Assembly: GCF_037094495.1 (NCBI RefSeq)
Contig: NZ_CP146612.1
Location: 186,001 to 250,000, forward strand
Origin: Dehalogenimonas sp. W
GTDB lineage: Bacteria; Chloroflexota; Dehalococcoidia; Dehalococcoidales; Dehalococcoidaceae
Direction of reading: 5' to 3'
DNA: 64,000 bases
Position numbers and translations under genes: made by a program. The notes below the pieces were generated by a model. It saw only the letters and a list, made by a program, of their open reading frames with translations. It was not told the DNA's origin and made no database searches. Positions 45,083 to 52,839 of this stretch are shown here, in pieces; within the stretch, counting starts at the first letter, position 1, and the number at the start of each line of letters is the position of its first letter.

Positions 45083-45111
45083 ATTATAGCTGAATATTGA
45101 ATATATTTCAA
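45083..45111 (-). promoter_or_regulatory. Promoter of the ferredoxin-his-glutamate synthase operon
   Basis: On the minus strand TTGAAA (45111-45106), exactly 17 bases, then a perfect TATAAT (45088-45083). The leader is about 60 bases. Confidence 0.75.
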
Positions 45112-45297
45112 ACTTGTTACCCATTTGTCGCCTCTAACACCTTCGCTGATGGCGCCAATCCCGGCTGATACGACGTTTTTACGGCAATATAGCAATATTT
45201 TTGCCGTATTACCAAACGAGGCACGCTTAAATTTCAATGCGCATTACGGCACTAAAGGATTGAATTATGGTAAAGCGTGTCCGGTAAAATTATCCTT
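45112..45297. other. Intergenic region with an ACGGCAA/TTGCCGT hairpin
   Basis: Non-coding region between the end of mntP and the glutamate synthase operon promoter, both on the minus strand. It contains an inverted repeat, ACGGCAA at 45181-45187 and TTGCCGT at 45201-45207, with inner AATAT/ATATT pairing. On the minus strand no T run follows. Nothing else is seen. Confidence 0.4.
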
Positions 45298-45864
45298 TCA
45301 GGAACTCAAACCCTCTACCAGAATCTTGATGCCGATACCGATAAGTACCAGGCCGCCGAAGAGTTCTGCCCGCTTGCCGATCATCTCACCCAGCCGCCGG
45401 CCGACGGCAAAACCGAGCAGCGAAACCCCAAATGAAACCAGCCCCACCAGTACCGCCGCCGGAATAATAGCCACCTGCACAAAAGCAAAGGTCAGCCCCA
45501 CCGCCAGTGAATCAATACTGGTAGCCACCGACAACGCCACCAGAGCTTTTCCCTGACTGATGTCCACGACCCTGCCGGTTTCGCTCTCCTTTTCAAAGGA
45601 CTCCTTGAGCATCCGGGCGCCGATGAAGACCAGCAGAATAAAGCCTAACCAGTGGTCAAAACTTTCAATTACCCCGACGATGGTGCTGCCGGCCAGAAAA
45701 CCCGCCAGCAGCATCCCGAACTGAAAAAGCCCGAAAGAAGCCGCCACCTTCAGCCGCCGGGCCCGGTCCAAAGCCGCACCCATGCTGATGCTGCCGCTGA
45801 CGGACACAGCGAAACAATCCGCCGCCAGTCCCAGCGCAATTAACAGAATGGCGAAAAAATCCAT
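45298..45864 (-). CDS. mntP: MntP-like manganese efflux pump
   Basis: A 188-residue membrane protein with six helices. The conserved motifs LGLAADCFAVSVSG in the first helix and ATSIDSLAVGLTF in the fourth (each with a membrane Asp) identify the MntP family, which exports Mn2+. The ATG at 45864 is used because a TACACT -10 box ends 8 bases upstream; the longer frame from 45906 would run through the promoter. No yybP-ykoY riboswitch was seen upstream. Probably leaderless. Confidence 0.88.
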   Translation of the reverse strand: MDFFAILLIALGLAADCFAVSVSGSISMGAALDRARRLKVAASFGLFQFGMLLAGFLAGSTIVGVIESFDHWLGFILLVFIGARMLKESFEKESETGRVVDISQGKALVALSVATSIDSLAVGLTFAFVQVAIIPAAVLVGLVSFGVSLLGFAVGRRLGEMIGKRAELFGGLVLIGIGIKILVEGLSS

Positions 45865-45872
45865 AGCGTCCC

Positions 45873-45902
45873 AGTGTAGCAGATAGCTGCTCAAAGCCTC
45901 AA
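45873..45902 (-). promoter_or_regulatory. Promoter of mntP (leaderless)
   Basis: On the minus strand TTGAGG (45902-45897), 18-base spacer and TACACT (45878-45873) extended by TGC. Only 8 bases separate the -10 from the ATG. Confidence 0.55.
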
Positions 45903-45971
45903 ACAAACCAATTCAATTCGTATCAGCAACGCCCAGGCACACAACATATTTATTTTCCCGGAGCAGCGGGT

Positions 45972-46022
45972 TCAAAGCTGGCATCCGGTTGACGCCGCCG
46001 GAAGGTTTGCTAGAATTAACAC
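45972..46022 (+). promoter_or_regulatory. Promoter element copy 1, upstream of the ArsB-like permease
   Basis: TTGACG at 45989-45994, 16-base spacer and TAGAAT at 46011-46016 extended by TGC. A TCCGG/CCGGA inverted repeat brackets the -35. About 40 of the ~50 bases are identical to the copy at 47465-47514. The transcript would have a ~115-base leader before the ATG at 46136. Confidence 0.65.
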
Positions 46023-46135
46023 ACCAACCTCAAGACGTCCAATAAGTGATATCTAATCAGACGCGGAAACTGAAAAAAGGATAGCGGATAAAGGAAGAGT
46101 AAACAGGCGGCAGGCACCCTGCTTCCTCAAACATT

Positions 46136-47392
46136 ATGCTGATCAGCTTGTTTATCTTTCTGCTCACTATTATCGCCGTCCTGCGACGGCCGGCCGGTGT
46201 GTCGGAGGCGGTCGTCGGAATCATCGGCGCGGCGGTCATGATTGGAGCAGGCTATGTCAGTTTACCCCAGACATACACCGTCGTCATCGATAGTCTCAAT
46301 GTGGTCTTATTTTTTCTAGGCTTGATGATAATGGTGGCAATAGCCGAGGTTTCGGGATTAGTGGAAACCGCCGCAAACACTGCCGCCAGGTTTTCCCATG
46401 GCAACGGCCGACTGCTCCTGTTAGTGGTCTTCGGTATTGGAATCATAATCACAATCCTGCTTTCCAATGATGCCACGGTACTGATACTAACCCCGGTCGT
46501 TTTGGCTCTGACCAGTCGTTTCAACCTTAACCCGCTGCCTTATGTTTTCGCTTGTGCCTTTGTGGCCAATGCCTCCTCCATGCTGTTACCCATCGCCAAT
46601 CCGGTTAATCTTCTGGCAATTGATGCCTTTGATATTCGCCTCCCTGAATACCTGATTCATCTTCTGTTGCCGGGATTGACCGCCATTGCCGTAACAATAT
46701 CCCTGTTCATGATTATCTTCCGCCGCGAAGTCAGGACAAATTTTACACTTGAGGCAAATTCCTTCTACCCGGTCAACCCACTATTGATGCCCGTGTTGAC
46801 CACCCTCGGAATAGTCGTGGCCGGATACATTTTATTCTCGGTCCAAGGCTGGCCGCTGTCCATTCCGGTACTCAGCGGCGCAATCATGCTGCTGGCAATC
46901 GCGCTGACCGGACGACATATTACCCTGCGCCCGCTGTCAAAATCCATCAGTTGGTCAATACTGCCGTTCATCGTTTCGTTGGCGGTATTGGTTCAAGGTT
47001 TGGCAAACAGTGGCTTGATTCAGTTATTGGGCGATCATCTCACTACCCTGCTGAATCAAGGCGAAATACCAGCTTCGCTGGTCGCCTCTTTCGGCACCGC
47101 CGTTGGGGCCAACCTGTTTAATAACTGGCCGATGATGATGATTTCGGTTGAAACCTTGAGGACAAGCCCGGAACTCATCGGCATGGTGCCGGCTTTACCA
47201 TATCAGGTTATTCTTGGAGCAGATCTCGGACCTAATATTGCAATCTTCGGCTCATTTTCCACTCTGCTTTGGTTTGTAATACTGCGCCGTCGCGGCCTTA
47301 ATATTAAACCCTCAAGTTATTTGAAATTGGGCGTCATCGTTACCCTGCCGGCCCTTTTATTCAGCAGCCTGGTGTTGATTCTCATAAGTTAG
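46136..47392 (+). CDS. ArsB/SLC13-type anion permease
   Basis: A 418-residue membrane protein with about eleven helices, member of the ArsB/NhaD/DASS superfamily. The signature LLSNDATVLILTPVVLAL, then FVANASSMLLPIANPVNLL, and in the second half GTAVGANLFNNWPMM plus the LGADLGPNIAIFGS segment, match ArsB-like carriers. It may export arsenite or move another anion; no arsR, arsC or arsA is adjacent, so the substrate is uncertain. No Shine-Dalgarno precedes the ATG, yet a stop codon 36 bases upstream in frame rules out a longer start. Confidence 0.85.
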   Translation: MLISLFIFLLTIIAVLRRPAGVSEAVVGIIGAAVMIGAGYVSLPQTYTVVIDSLNVVLFFLGLMIMVAIAEVSGLVETAANTAARFSHGNGRLLLLVVFGIGIIITILLSNDATVLILTPVVLALTSRFNLNPLPYVFACAFVANASSMLLPIANPVNLLAIDAFDIRLPEYLIHLLLPGLTAIAVTISLFMIIFRREVRTNFTLEANSFYPVNPLLMPVLTTLGIVVAGYILFSVQGWPLSIPVLSGAIMLLAIALTGRHITLRPLSKSISWSILPFIVSLAVLVQGLANSGLIQLLGDHLTTLLNQGEIPASLVASFGTAVGANLFNNWPMMMISVETLRTSPELIGMVPALPYQVILGADLGPNIAIFGSFSTLLWFVILRRRGLNIKPSSYLKLGVIVTLPALLFSSLVLILIS

Positions 47393-47464
47393 GTAATCAT
47401 TGAGCAGACCACCGCCGGCGTCGACCCTGTTCCTATGAAAATATATTTTTCACCTGAAGCTGCC

Positions 47465-47514
47465 TCAAAGCTGGCAGCCGGTTGACGCCGGCTGTGGTTT
47501 TGCTACAATAAATA
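47465..47514 (+). promoter_or_regulatory. Promoter element copy 2, upstream of kamA
   Basis: TTGACG at 47482-47487, 16-base spacer and TACAAT at 47504-47509 extended by TGC. CAGCCGG/CCGGCTG forms a perfect 7-base inverted repeat centred on the -35 box. It closely matches copy 1 at 45972-46022. Confidence 0.7.
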
Positions 47515-47539
47515 GAACATTATTTTAGGAGTCTCAAAA

Positions 47540-48835
47540 GTGAAATTGGAAATGCCCGCCGCCGAAGATGAAGCTGAACCCCCTTCGTTACCGAGTGTCA
47601 GCCCGGAGGAACCACCCCTTAAGGTGCCGGTTTTAAACCGGCATAAATTATTCCCGGACGTCTCCGACGCGGAGTGGAATGACTGGCGCTGGCATTTCCG
47701 CAACCGCGTCACCACCGTTGAAGCATTATCCCGCTTCCTGCCGTTATCCGTGAAAGAGCGGACCCGCCTCAAACTGGTAAGTGCCCGCTACCCCCTGGCC
47801 ATCACCCCGTATTATCTGTCGCTGGTCAATCCCGCCGACCCGCACGACCCGATTCGCCGTCAGGCTGTGCCCTGTGTCCAGGAATTGACTGATACGGCCG
47901 GCCGCGAAGACCCGCTGGAAGAACACAGCCATTCCCCCGTGCCGGGACTGGTTCACCGCTACCCCGACCGGGTGCTGTTGGTACTGACCGACATCTGCCC
48001 CATGCTGTGCCGGCACTGTACCCGCAAACGCGAATGGCGCAACGGCGGTTGGGTCCAAAACCCCGACCGGATTAACGCCATGCTGGACTATATCCGCCGC
48101 ACCCCCGCCGTCCGCGATGTCATCATTTCCGGCGGCGACCCGCTGACCTTGTCCACCCGGCGGCTGGAAGAAGTGCTGGCCGGGCTGAGGGCTATTGAAC
48201 ACGTTGAAATCATCCGTATCGGCACCCGTTTTCCGGTAGTCCTGCCGCAGCGTATTGATGCCGAACTGTGCGACATGCTGTCCAAATACGGCCCGATCTG
48301 GCTTAACACCCACTTTAATCATCCCAACGAAGTGACGCCCGAAGCCGCCGCCGCCTGTGACCGGCTGCTGCGCGCCGGGGTTCAGGTCAACAATCAGAGC
48401 GTCCTGCTCCGGGGCATTAACGATACCGTAGATATTCAATTGAAACTGTGTCACAGCCTGCTCAAAGCCAAGGTTCGCCCGTATTACCTGTTCCAGTGCG
48501 ACCAGGTCCAGGGCACCGGGCACCTCTGGACGCCGGTAGAAGTCGGCCTGCGCATCATTGAAGGCATGCGCGGCCACACTTCCGGGCTGGCGATTCCCAA
48601 TTATGTCATTGATCTGCCTGACGGACGGGGTAAAATCCCACTGACTCCCAATTACGTTATCAGCCGGTCGGATCAGGATCTGGTCGTCAGAAATTACGAA
48701 GGCCACATCAGTCATTTTGCCAATCCGAAACAGGTGTCAGCGACCAAAAGGAGTAAACCGGCACCGACCGTCACCCCTTCGGTCCGCCGGGAAATAGAGG
48801 TAGCCGATGAAAATAGGGCTGGCGTACGACCTTAA
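47540..48835 (+). CDS. kamA: Lysine 2,3-aminomutase family radical SAM enzyme (KamA)
   Basis: A 431-residue radical SAM, PLP-dependent aminomutase that moves an alpha amino group to the beta carbon. The cluster motif is CPMLCRHC (CxxxCxxC), followed by ISGGDPLTL. The PLP lysine is in DGRGKIPLTPNYV. The two aspartates that bind the lysine side chain in clostridial enzyme correspond to Asp in LLRGINDTVD and in YVIDLPDG; both are kept, favouring lysine over glutamate as substrate (inference from recalled alignments). GTG start with AGGAG upstream. It overlaps the next gene by 29 bases. Product would be beta-lysine. Confidence 0.93.
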   Translation: MKLEMPAAEDEAEPPSLPSVSPEEPPLKVPVLNRHKLFPDVSDAEWNDWRWHFRNRVTTVEALSRFLPLSVKERTRLKLVSARYPLAITPYYLSLVNPADPHDPIRRQAVPCVQELTDTAGREDPLEEHSHSPVPGLVHRYPDRVLLVLTDICPMLCRHCTRKREWRNGGWVQNPDRINAMLDYIRRTPAVRDVIISGGDPLTLSTRRLEEVLAGLRAIEHVEIIRIGTRFPVVLPQRIDAELCDMLSKYGPIWLNTHFNHPNEVTPEAAAACDRLLRAGVQVNNQSVLLRGINDTVDIQLKLCHSLLKAKVRPYYLFQCDQVQGTGHLWTPVEVGLRIIEGMRGHTSGLAIPNYVIDLPDGRGKIPLTPNYVISRSDQDLVVRNYEGHISHFANPKQVSATKRSKPAPTVTPSVRREIEVADENRAGVRP

Positions 48836-49826
48836 AGAGGCCGTAACCGCTTCAGCCGCTGGGCCTGACGATGCGCTGGAAGAATATGATTCCGCAGAGA
48901 CGGTGAATCTGCTGGCTGCGGCAATCCGGAGCGCCGGGCATGAGGCGGTTGCGCTGGGCGGCGGCAGTGCCTTTCTTAAACGCATACTGGAAACCGACAT
49001 TGATTTTGTCTTCAACATCGCCGAAGGCCGGGGCGCTTATCGCAGCCGCGAAGCCCAGGTGCCGTCGGTACTGGAAATGCTGGGCATTCCCTATTCCGGA
49101 GCCGATCCGCAGACGCTGGCCGTCGCTCTGGACAAACCGTTAACCAAACGCATCCTGCAAACCGCCGGGGTGGCTACGCCGCGCTGGCAGGTGTTTGCCG
49201 CCCCGGCCGACATTGCAGCGGCCGACTGGGGTCTTTTCACCTTTCCCGTTTTTGCCAAGCCGGCTTTTGAGGGTTCCAGCAAGGGCATCCGTTTCAGTGC
49301 CGTCGCGGACACCCCGGAACAGGCGGCCCGGGAAATAGTGCGCCTGCTGGAGAGCTACCGCCAGCCGATTCTGGTGGAAGAGTTTATTGACGGCGATGAG
49401 GTCACCTGCGGTATCATCGGCAATCCGGCCGCCGGCGACGCCGAGGTGCTGGTCTGGCCGCTGCGCGTCGTCCCGCGGCAAAAATCCGGTCCGTTCATCT
49501 ATTCCCTGGAAGTCAAACGCAACTATCGGAATCTGGTGGATTATGAGTTTCCGGCGGCCCTTCCGGAGCCGGTGCTGGCCAAAATCAAACAACAGGCGCT
49601 GACAGTATTCCAGAACCTGGGCTGCCGTGATTTCTCGCGGGTGGACTTCCGCGTCAGTGCCGACGGCACTCCATGGTTTCTGGAGGTCAACCCCCTGCCG
49701 GGGTTGTCGCTGGACAGCGACCTTTATATCGTGGCCGTCGCCCTTGGCTGGAGCCATGAACGGCTGATCCAATCGGTCCTCGGCGCCGCACTGGCCAGAT
49801 ACCCTGAATTATGCGTATCGCCCTGA
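48807..49826 (+). CDS. ATP-grasp ligase 1 (D-Ala-D-Ala ligase-like)
   Basis: A 339-residue ATP-grasp enzyme similar to D-alanine-D-alanine ligase. Order: N-terminal domain with FVFNIAEGRGAYRSRE and GIPYSGADPQTLAVALDKPLTK, ATP-binding segment VFAKPAFEGSSKGI, EEFIDGDEVTCGI, and the Mg-binding end FSRVDFRVSADGTPWFLEVNPLPGL. It is not the peptidoglycan ligase by context: it starts inside kamA and is followed by a paralogous ligase. Predicted to form an amide bond with ATP, perhaps using the aminomutase product. AGAGG lies before the ATG. Confidence 0.88.
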   Translation: MKIGLAYDLKEAVTASAAGPDDALEEYDSAETVNLLAAAIRSAGHEAVALGGGSAFLKRILETDIDFVFNIAEGRGAYRSREAQVPSVLEMLGIPYSGADPQTLAVALDKPLTKRILQTAGVATPRWQVFAAPADIAAADWGLFTFPVFAKPAFEGSSKGIRFSAVADTPEQAAREIVRLLESYRQPILVEEFIDGDEVTCGIIGNPAAGDAEVLVWPLRVVPRQKSGPFIYSLEVKRNYRNLVDYEFPAALPEPVLAKIKQQALTVFQNLGCRDFSRVDFRVSADGTPWFLEVNPLPGLSLDSDLYIVAVALGWSHERLIQSVLGAALARYPELCVSP

Positions 49827-50806
49827 TTTATAACCAGCCCGCGCCCTCAGCCTATGATGAACGGGGCGAATCAGCCGCGGAAAACGGCGTCATGGACGCG
49901 GTAGCGGCAGTGCGCCGCGCCCTGAAGTCCAACGCACACCAGATTATTGAACTGCCGCTGGCGCCGACAGCGGCAGTCACACCGGAAACCCTGGCCGCCG
50001 GCGGGGCGGACGTCATTTTTAATCTTTTTGAAGGCTTTGCGGGAAAACCGGAATCGGAAGCCGAATTTGCCGGCCTGCTGGCTGAATCCGGTCTGCCGTT
50101 TACCGGTTCGGCGGCCCCGGCCCTGGCGCTGACCCTCAATAAGGCAGCAACTCATCAGGTGCTTCAGGCTCACGGTCTCAGGACACCCCGATTTCAACTG
50201 CTGATGCCGGCCGCGCTGGCCACTTTTAACCTGAGCTTCCCCTGTATCGTCAAGCCCGCCGCTGACGATGCCTCTCACGGCATGTCCGCCCAAAGTGTAG
50301 TATTTAATCCGGCAGAGCTGGCGCGCGAAGTCGGTCGGCTGGAAACGGACTACCCCGGCCAGCCGGCACTGGTGGAAGAATTCCTGGATGGCCGGGAGTT
50401 CAACGCCACCGTCTGGGGCGTCAACGCGCCCCGTTTGCTGCCGGTCTCGGAAATTGTCTACACCCTGCCTTCCGGCCGGCCCAATATCCTGACCTTCGCC
50501 GCCAAATGGCAGCCGGACAGTGATGATTACCGCCAGACCGCAGTGGCTTGTCCGGCCCGTCTGGAGGCCCGCCTGGAGCCGGAAATCCGAACCGCGGCGC
50601 TGACGGCCTTCAGCGCTACCGGCTGCCGCGGGTATGCCCGGATAGACTTCCGGCTGGATCGGGACGGCCGGCCGGTCATCCTGGAAGTCAACGCCAACCC
50701 GGACCTGTCGCCGGACGCCGGTGTTGCCCGACAGGCCCGGGCCGCCGGAATTGACTATAATAATATGGTGACTGAAATTATTAACTTCGCCCTGGAGGCC
50801 GCATGA
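49811..50806 (+). CDS. ATP-grasp ligase 2 (D-Ala-D-Ala ligase-like)
   Basis: A 331-residue relative of the preceding protein, with the same architecture: VIFNLFEGFAGKPESEAE and GLPFTGSAAPALALTLNKAATHQ, IVKPAADDASHGM, VEEFLDGREFNAT, and YARIDFRLDRDGRPVILEVNANPDL. The two are not close copies, which suggests two successive ligations or a two-subunit ligase. Overlaps ligase 1 by 16 bases and the GNAT gene by 4, so it is translationally coupled. Confidence 0.88.
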   Translation: MRIALIYNQPAPSAYDERGESAAENGVMDAVAAVRRALKSNAHQIIELPLAPTAAVTPETLAAGGADVIFNLFEGFAGKPESEAEFAGLLAESGLPFTGSAAPALALTLNKAATHQVLQAHGLRTPRFQLLMPAALATFNLSFPCIVKPAADDASHGMSAQSVVFNPAELAREVGRLETDYPGQPALVEEFLDGREFNATVWGVNAPRLLPVSEIVYTLPSGRPNILTFAAKWQPDSDDYRQTAVACPARLEARLEPEIRTAALTAFSATGCRGYARIDFRLDRDGRPVILEVNANPDLSPDAGVARQARAAGIDYNNMVTEIINFALEAA

Positions 50807-51282
50807 CCATTGAATACCGGCCGCTGACCCCGGCGGACAAGCCGGCGATAATGCGCCTGCTGCAAAATACCCCGGAGTTCACACCGGAGGAACTGCCGGT
50901 GGCCGAAGAAGTATTGGACGATTGCCTGCTTCATCCGGCGGATTCCGGATATCACGGCATCGCTGCGGTCAGGGACGGGGCCTTATGTGGTTACATCCTC
51001 TACGGCAATACGCCGCTGACCCGGGGCAACTGGGAGATTTACTGGATGGCGGTGGGGCTAAGCGCCCGGAATCTGGGCATCGGCGGGCGGCTGGTACAAC
51101 TGACGGAATCTGAAATCCGGCAGCGCGGCGGTCGGCAGATGACGCTGGAAACTTCATCGCAGCCGTCATATCAAAACACCCGCCGTTTCTACCGGGCCTG
51201 CGGCTTTCACGAAACAGCCTGCATCCCGGATTTCTATGACCGGGGCGATGACCTTTTGATATATCTGAAAAAACTGGCCTGA
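50803..51282 (+). CDS. GNAT-family N-acetyltransferase
   Basis: A 159-residue GNAT protein. The acetyl-CoA-binding region is VGLSARNLGIGGRLVQLTESEIRQRG (usual R-x2-G-x-G/A pattern, here ARNLGIGGRL), and the C-terminal part has NTRRFYRACGFHETACIPDFYDRGDD. It is too short to be AblB, the known beta-lysine acetyltransferase, and is of the general Rim-like type. As last gene in the kamA-ligase-ligase operon it probably caps an amino group of the product. It converges on the Cys-rich gene with an 8-base gap. Confidence 0.88.
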   Translation: MTIEYRPLTPADKPAIMRLLQNTPEFTPEELPVAEEVLDDCLLHPADSGYHGIAAVRDGALCGYILYGNTPLTRGNWEIYWMAVGLSARNLGIGGRLVQLTESEIRQRGGRQMTLETSSQPSYQNTRRFYRACGFHETACIPDFYDRGDDLLIYLKKLA

Positions 51283-51290
51283 ACCACCAC

Positions 51291-51542
51291 TCAGCGGCAA
51301 TAGGCCTGCCCGTCACCGGGGTTCAGGTGGCAACCCGGACACCGGCAGTCGCCGGCGTCATCAGACGCCGTCTTATGGTGATTCCGGCAGTAGAGCCCGG
51401 TCGCCGGCAGCTTGTCATCAAAGATGTCGGTTAACGCCCGGCGCAACTGCTTACTGGTACACTCCGCCGCCGTCCCGACGGCACAATCGGCACAACAACA
51501 GCGCAAAATGTCTGCATGGGGGTCGTTATTTTCGTCGTTCAT
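51291..51542 (-). CDS. Small Cys-rich protein, metal-binding (DUF2769-like tail)
   Basis: 83 residues with twelve Cys. The N-terminal part has RCCCADCAVGTAAEC, the middle GLYCRNHHKT and the end CRCPGCHLNPGDGQAYC, suggesting zinc or iron-sulfur binding; the tail recalls DUF2769. The ATG at 51542 has AGGA upstream, whereas the longer open frame to 51950 lies over the histidine-kinase gene and is not coding. It is divergent from the kinase gene by ~65 bases. Function unknown; a redox or metal sensor is possible. Confidence 0.65.
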   Translation of the reverse strand: MNDENNDPHADILRCCCADCAVGTAAECTSKQLRRALTDIFDDKLPATGLYCRNHHKTASDDAGDCRCPGCHLNPGDGQAYCR

Positions 51543-51584
51543 TAAGAATCCTGTCATAATAATGCTAAGAACCAATTCATATTG

Positions 51585-51590
51585 TATAAT
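51585..51590 (+). promoter_or_regulatory. -10 box of the PAS kinase gene
   Basis: Perfect TATAAT at 51585-51590 with no clear -35. The ATG at 51609 would have only ~12 leader bases and no Shine-Dalgarno. Confidence 0.45.
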
Positions 51591-51608
51591 GCTGGTAGTA
51601 AATACGCT

Positions 51609-52835
51609 ATGACTGATCATACAGATAAAACCCAGAGTGAACTCATCGCCGAGATTGAACGGCTTCAATCTGCCGTTGAAGCCGTCATTGAGCCCGCAGA
51701 GACGGATTGCCGCTCCGTCAGGGAAAGTGAAGAGAAGTTCCGCATGCTCTTCCACAACGCCAATGACGCCATTTTCCTGTGGGAAATACGTAACGGCTAT
51801 CCGACGGTACTGCTGGAAGCCAACAAGGTAGCGGCCAGCCGCCTGGGTATTCCCATGGCGGAAATGCCTGATCTGCAAGTGGCGGACTTCTCCATCACCA
51901 CCCGGGCTGAAACTGAAGCCAACGTCGCCCGCCTCTTGCAGGACCGTCACGGCACGTTTGAGTCAGTCCACAAGCGTCGGGACGGCAGCACCTTCCCGGT
52001 GGAAATAAGTTCCCACGTTTTTGAATTAGGTGGAAAAACCGTAATCCTGTCCATCGCCCGGGACATCACCGTGCGTAAGAAGTCTCAGGAAGAACTGACC
52101 GCGCTGTATCACCGGGAGAAAGACCTGCGGCTAGCGCTGGAAACTGAAATCAGCAAGCGTATTGACTTCACCCGGTCACTGGTGCACGAACTCAAAACCC
52201 CGCTGACCCCGATGATTGCCTCCGGCGAAGTGCTGCTGGATATTCTGGAAGGCGAGGATGAACTGCGGCTGGCCGGCAACATCTACCGGGGCGCCCTGAA
52301 TCTGGAACGCCGGATCAACGACCTGCTGGACTTCGCCCGCGGCGAGATGGGCGTCCTCAAAGTCAGTCGTCAGCCGCTGGATATCTGCCCCTTGCTGTTA
52401 GACCTGGCGGCGGAGGTTTCGCCCCAGTTTGACCGGAAGCAGCAATCGCTGGAACTGAATCTGCCGGATATACTGCCCCAGGTACTGGCGGATGAAGATC
52501 GGTTGAAGCAGGTCCTGCTGAATCTGCTGACCAATGCCGGTAAATTCACCCCCCGCGGCGGGCAGATTACGCTTGGCGCTAAAGTAGATGGGAATATGCT
52601 ACAATTATGGGTGTCCGATAACGGCCGCGGCATCGCACAGACGGAACAGGCCAGTATCTTTTTGCCGTATTACCGCGTTCAGGATGACAATGATCCCAAC
52701 GACGGCATGGGTATCGGCTTGGCATTATGTAAAATGTTAGTAACCCTGCACAGCGGGGACATCTGGTTCACCAGTGAAAAAGGTCAGGGCAGCACCTTCT
52801 ATTTTACACTGCCGCTGGCTAAGAATATGGAGTGA
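51609..52835 (+). CDS. PAS-domain sensor histidine kinase
   Basis: A 408-residue soluble kinase without membrane helices. A short coiled coil (ELIAEIERLQSAVEAV) is followed by a PAS domain (about residues 40-155, with EEKFRMLFHNANDAIFLWE), a HisKA domain with phosphoacceptor His in SLVHELKTPLTPM (about residue 192), and a HATPase with NLLTNAGKFT, VSDNGRGIA and GMGIGLALCKML. The signal is probably cytosolic (redox, ligand or light through PAS), unknown. It is followed after four bases by its response regulator. Confidence 0.92.
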   Translation: MTDHTDKTQSELIAEIERLQSAVEAVIEPAETDCRSVRESEEKFRMLFHNANDAIFLWEIRNGYPTVLLEANKVAASRLGIPMAEMPDLQVADFSITTRAETEANVARLLQDRHGTFESVHKRRDGSTFPVEISSHVFELGGKTVILSIARDITVRKKSQEELTALYHREKDLRLALETEISKRIDFTRSLVHELKTPLTPMIASGEVLLDILEGEDELRLAGNIYRGALNLERRINDLLDFARGEMGVLKVSRQPLDICPLLLDLAAEVSPQFDRKQQSLELNLPDILPQVLADEDRLKQVLLNLLTNAGKFTPRGGQITLGAKVDGNMLQLWVSDNGRGIAQTEQASIFLPYYRVQDDNDPNDGMGIGLALCKMLVTLHSGDIWFTSEKGQGSTFYFTLPLAKNME

Positions 52836-52839
52836 AGAA

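Noticed and set aside
45865-45971. yybP-ykoY manganese riboswitch for mntP
   Set aside because: The -10 box ends 8 bases before the mntP ATG, leaving no room for a leader RNA, and no motif was seen.
47744-48715. 323-residue open frame opposite kamA
   Set aside because: Antisense shadow of a gene with clear radical SAM and PLP motifs; long frame is due to GC-rich codon structure.
49140-49772. 210-residue frame opposite ATP-grasp ligase 1
   Set aside because: Shadow of an ATP-grasp gene with intact motifs.
50803-51282. AblB, the beta-lysine N-acetyltransferase
   Set aside because: AblB is about 270-280 residues; this GNAT protein is 159 residues and of general type.
51543-51950. N-terminal extension of the Cys-rich protein to 219 residues
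   Set aside because: The extension lies opposite the PAS kinase gene and has no conserved sequence; the ATG at 51542 has an AGGA.
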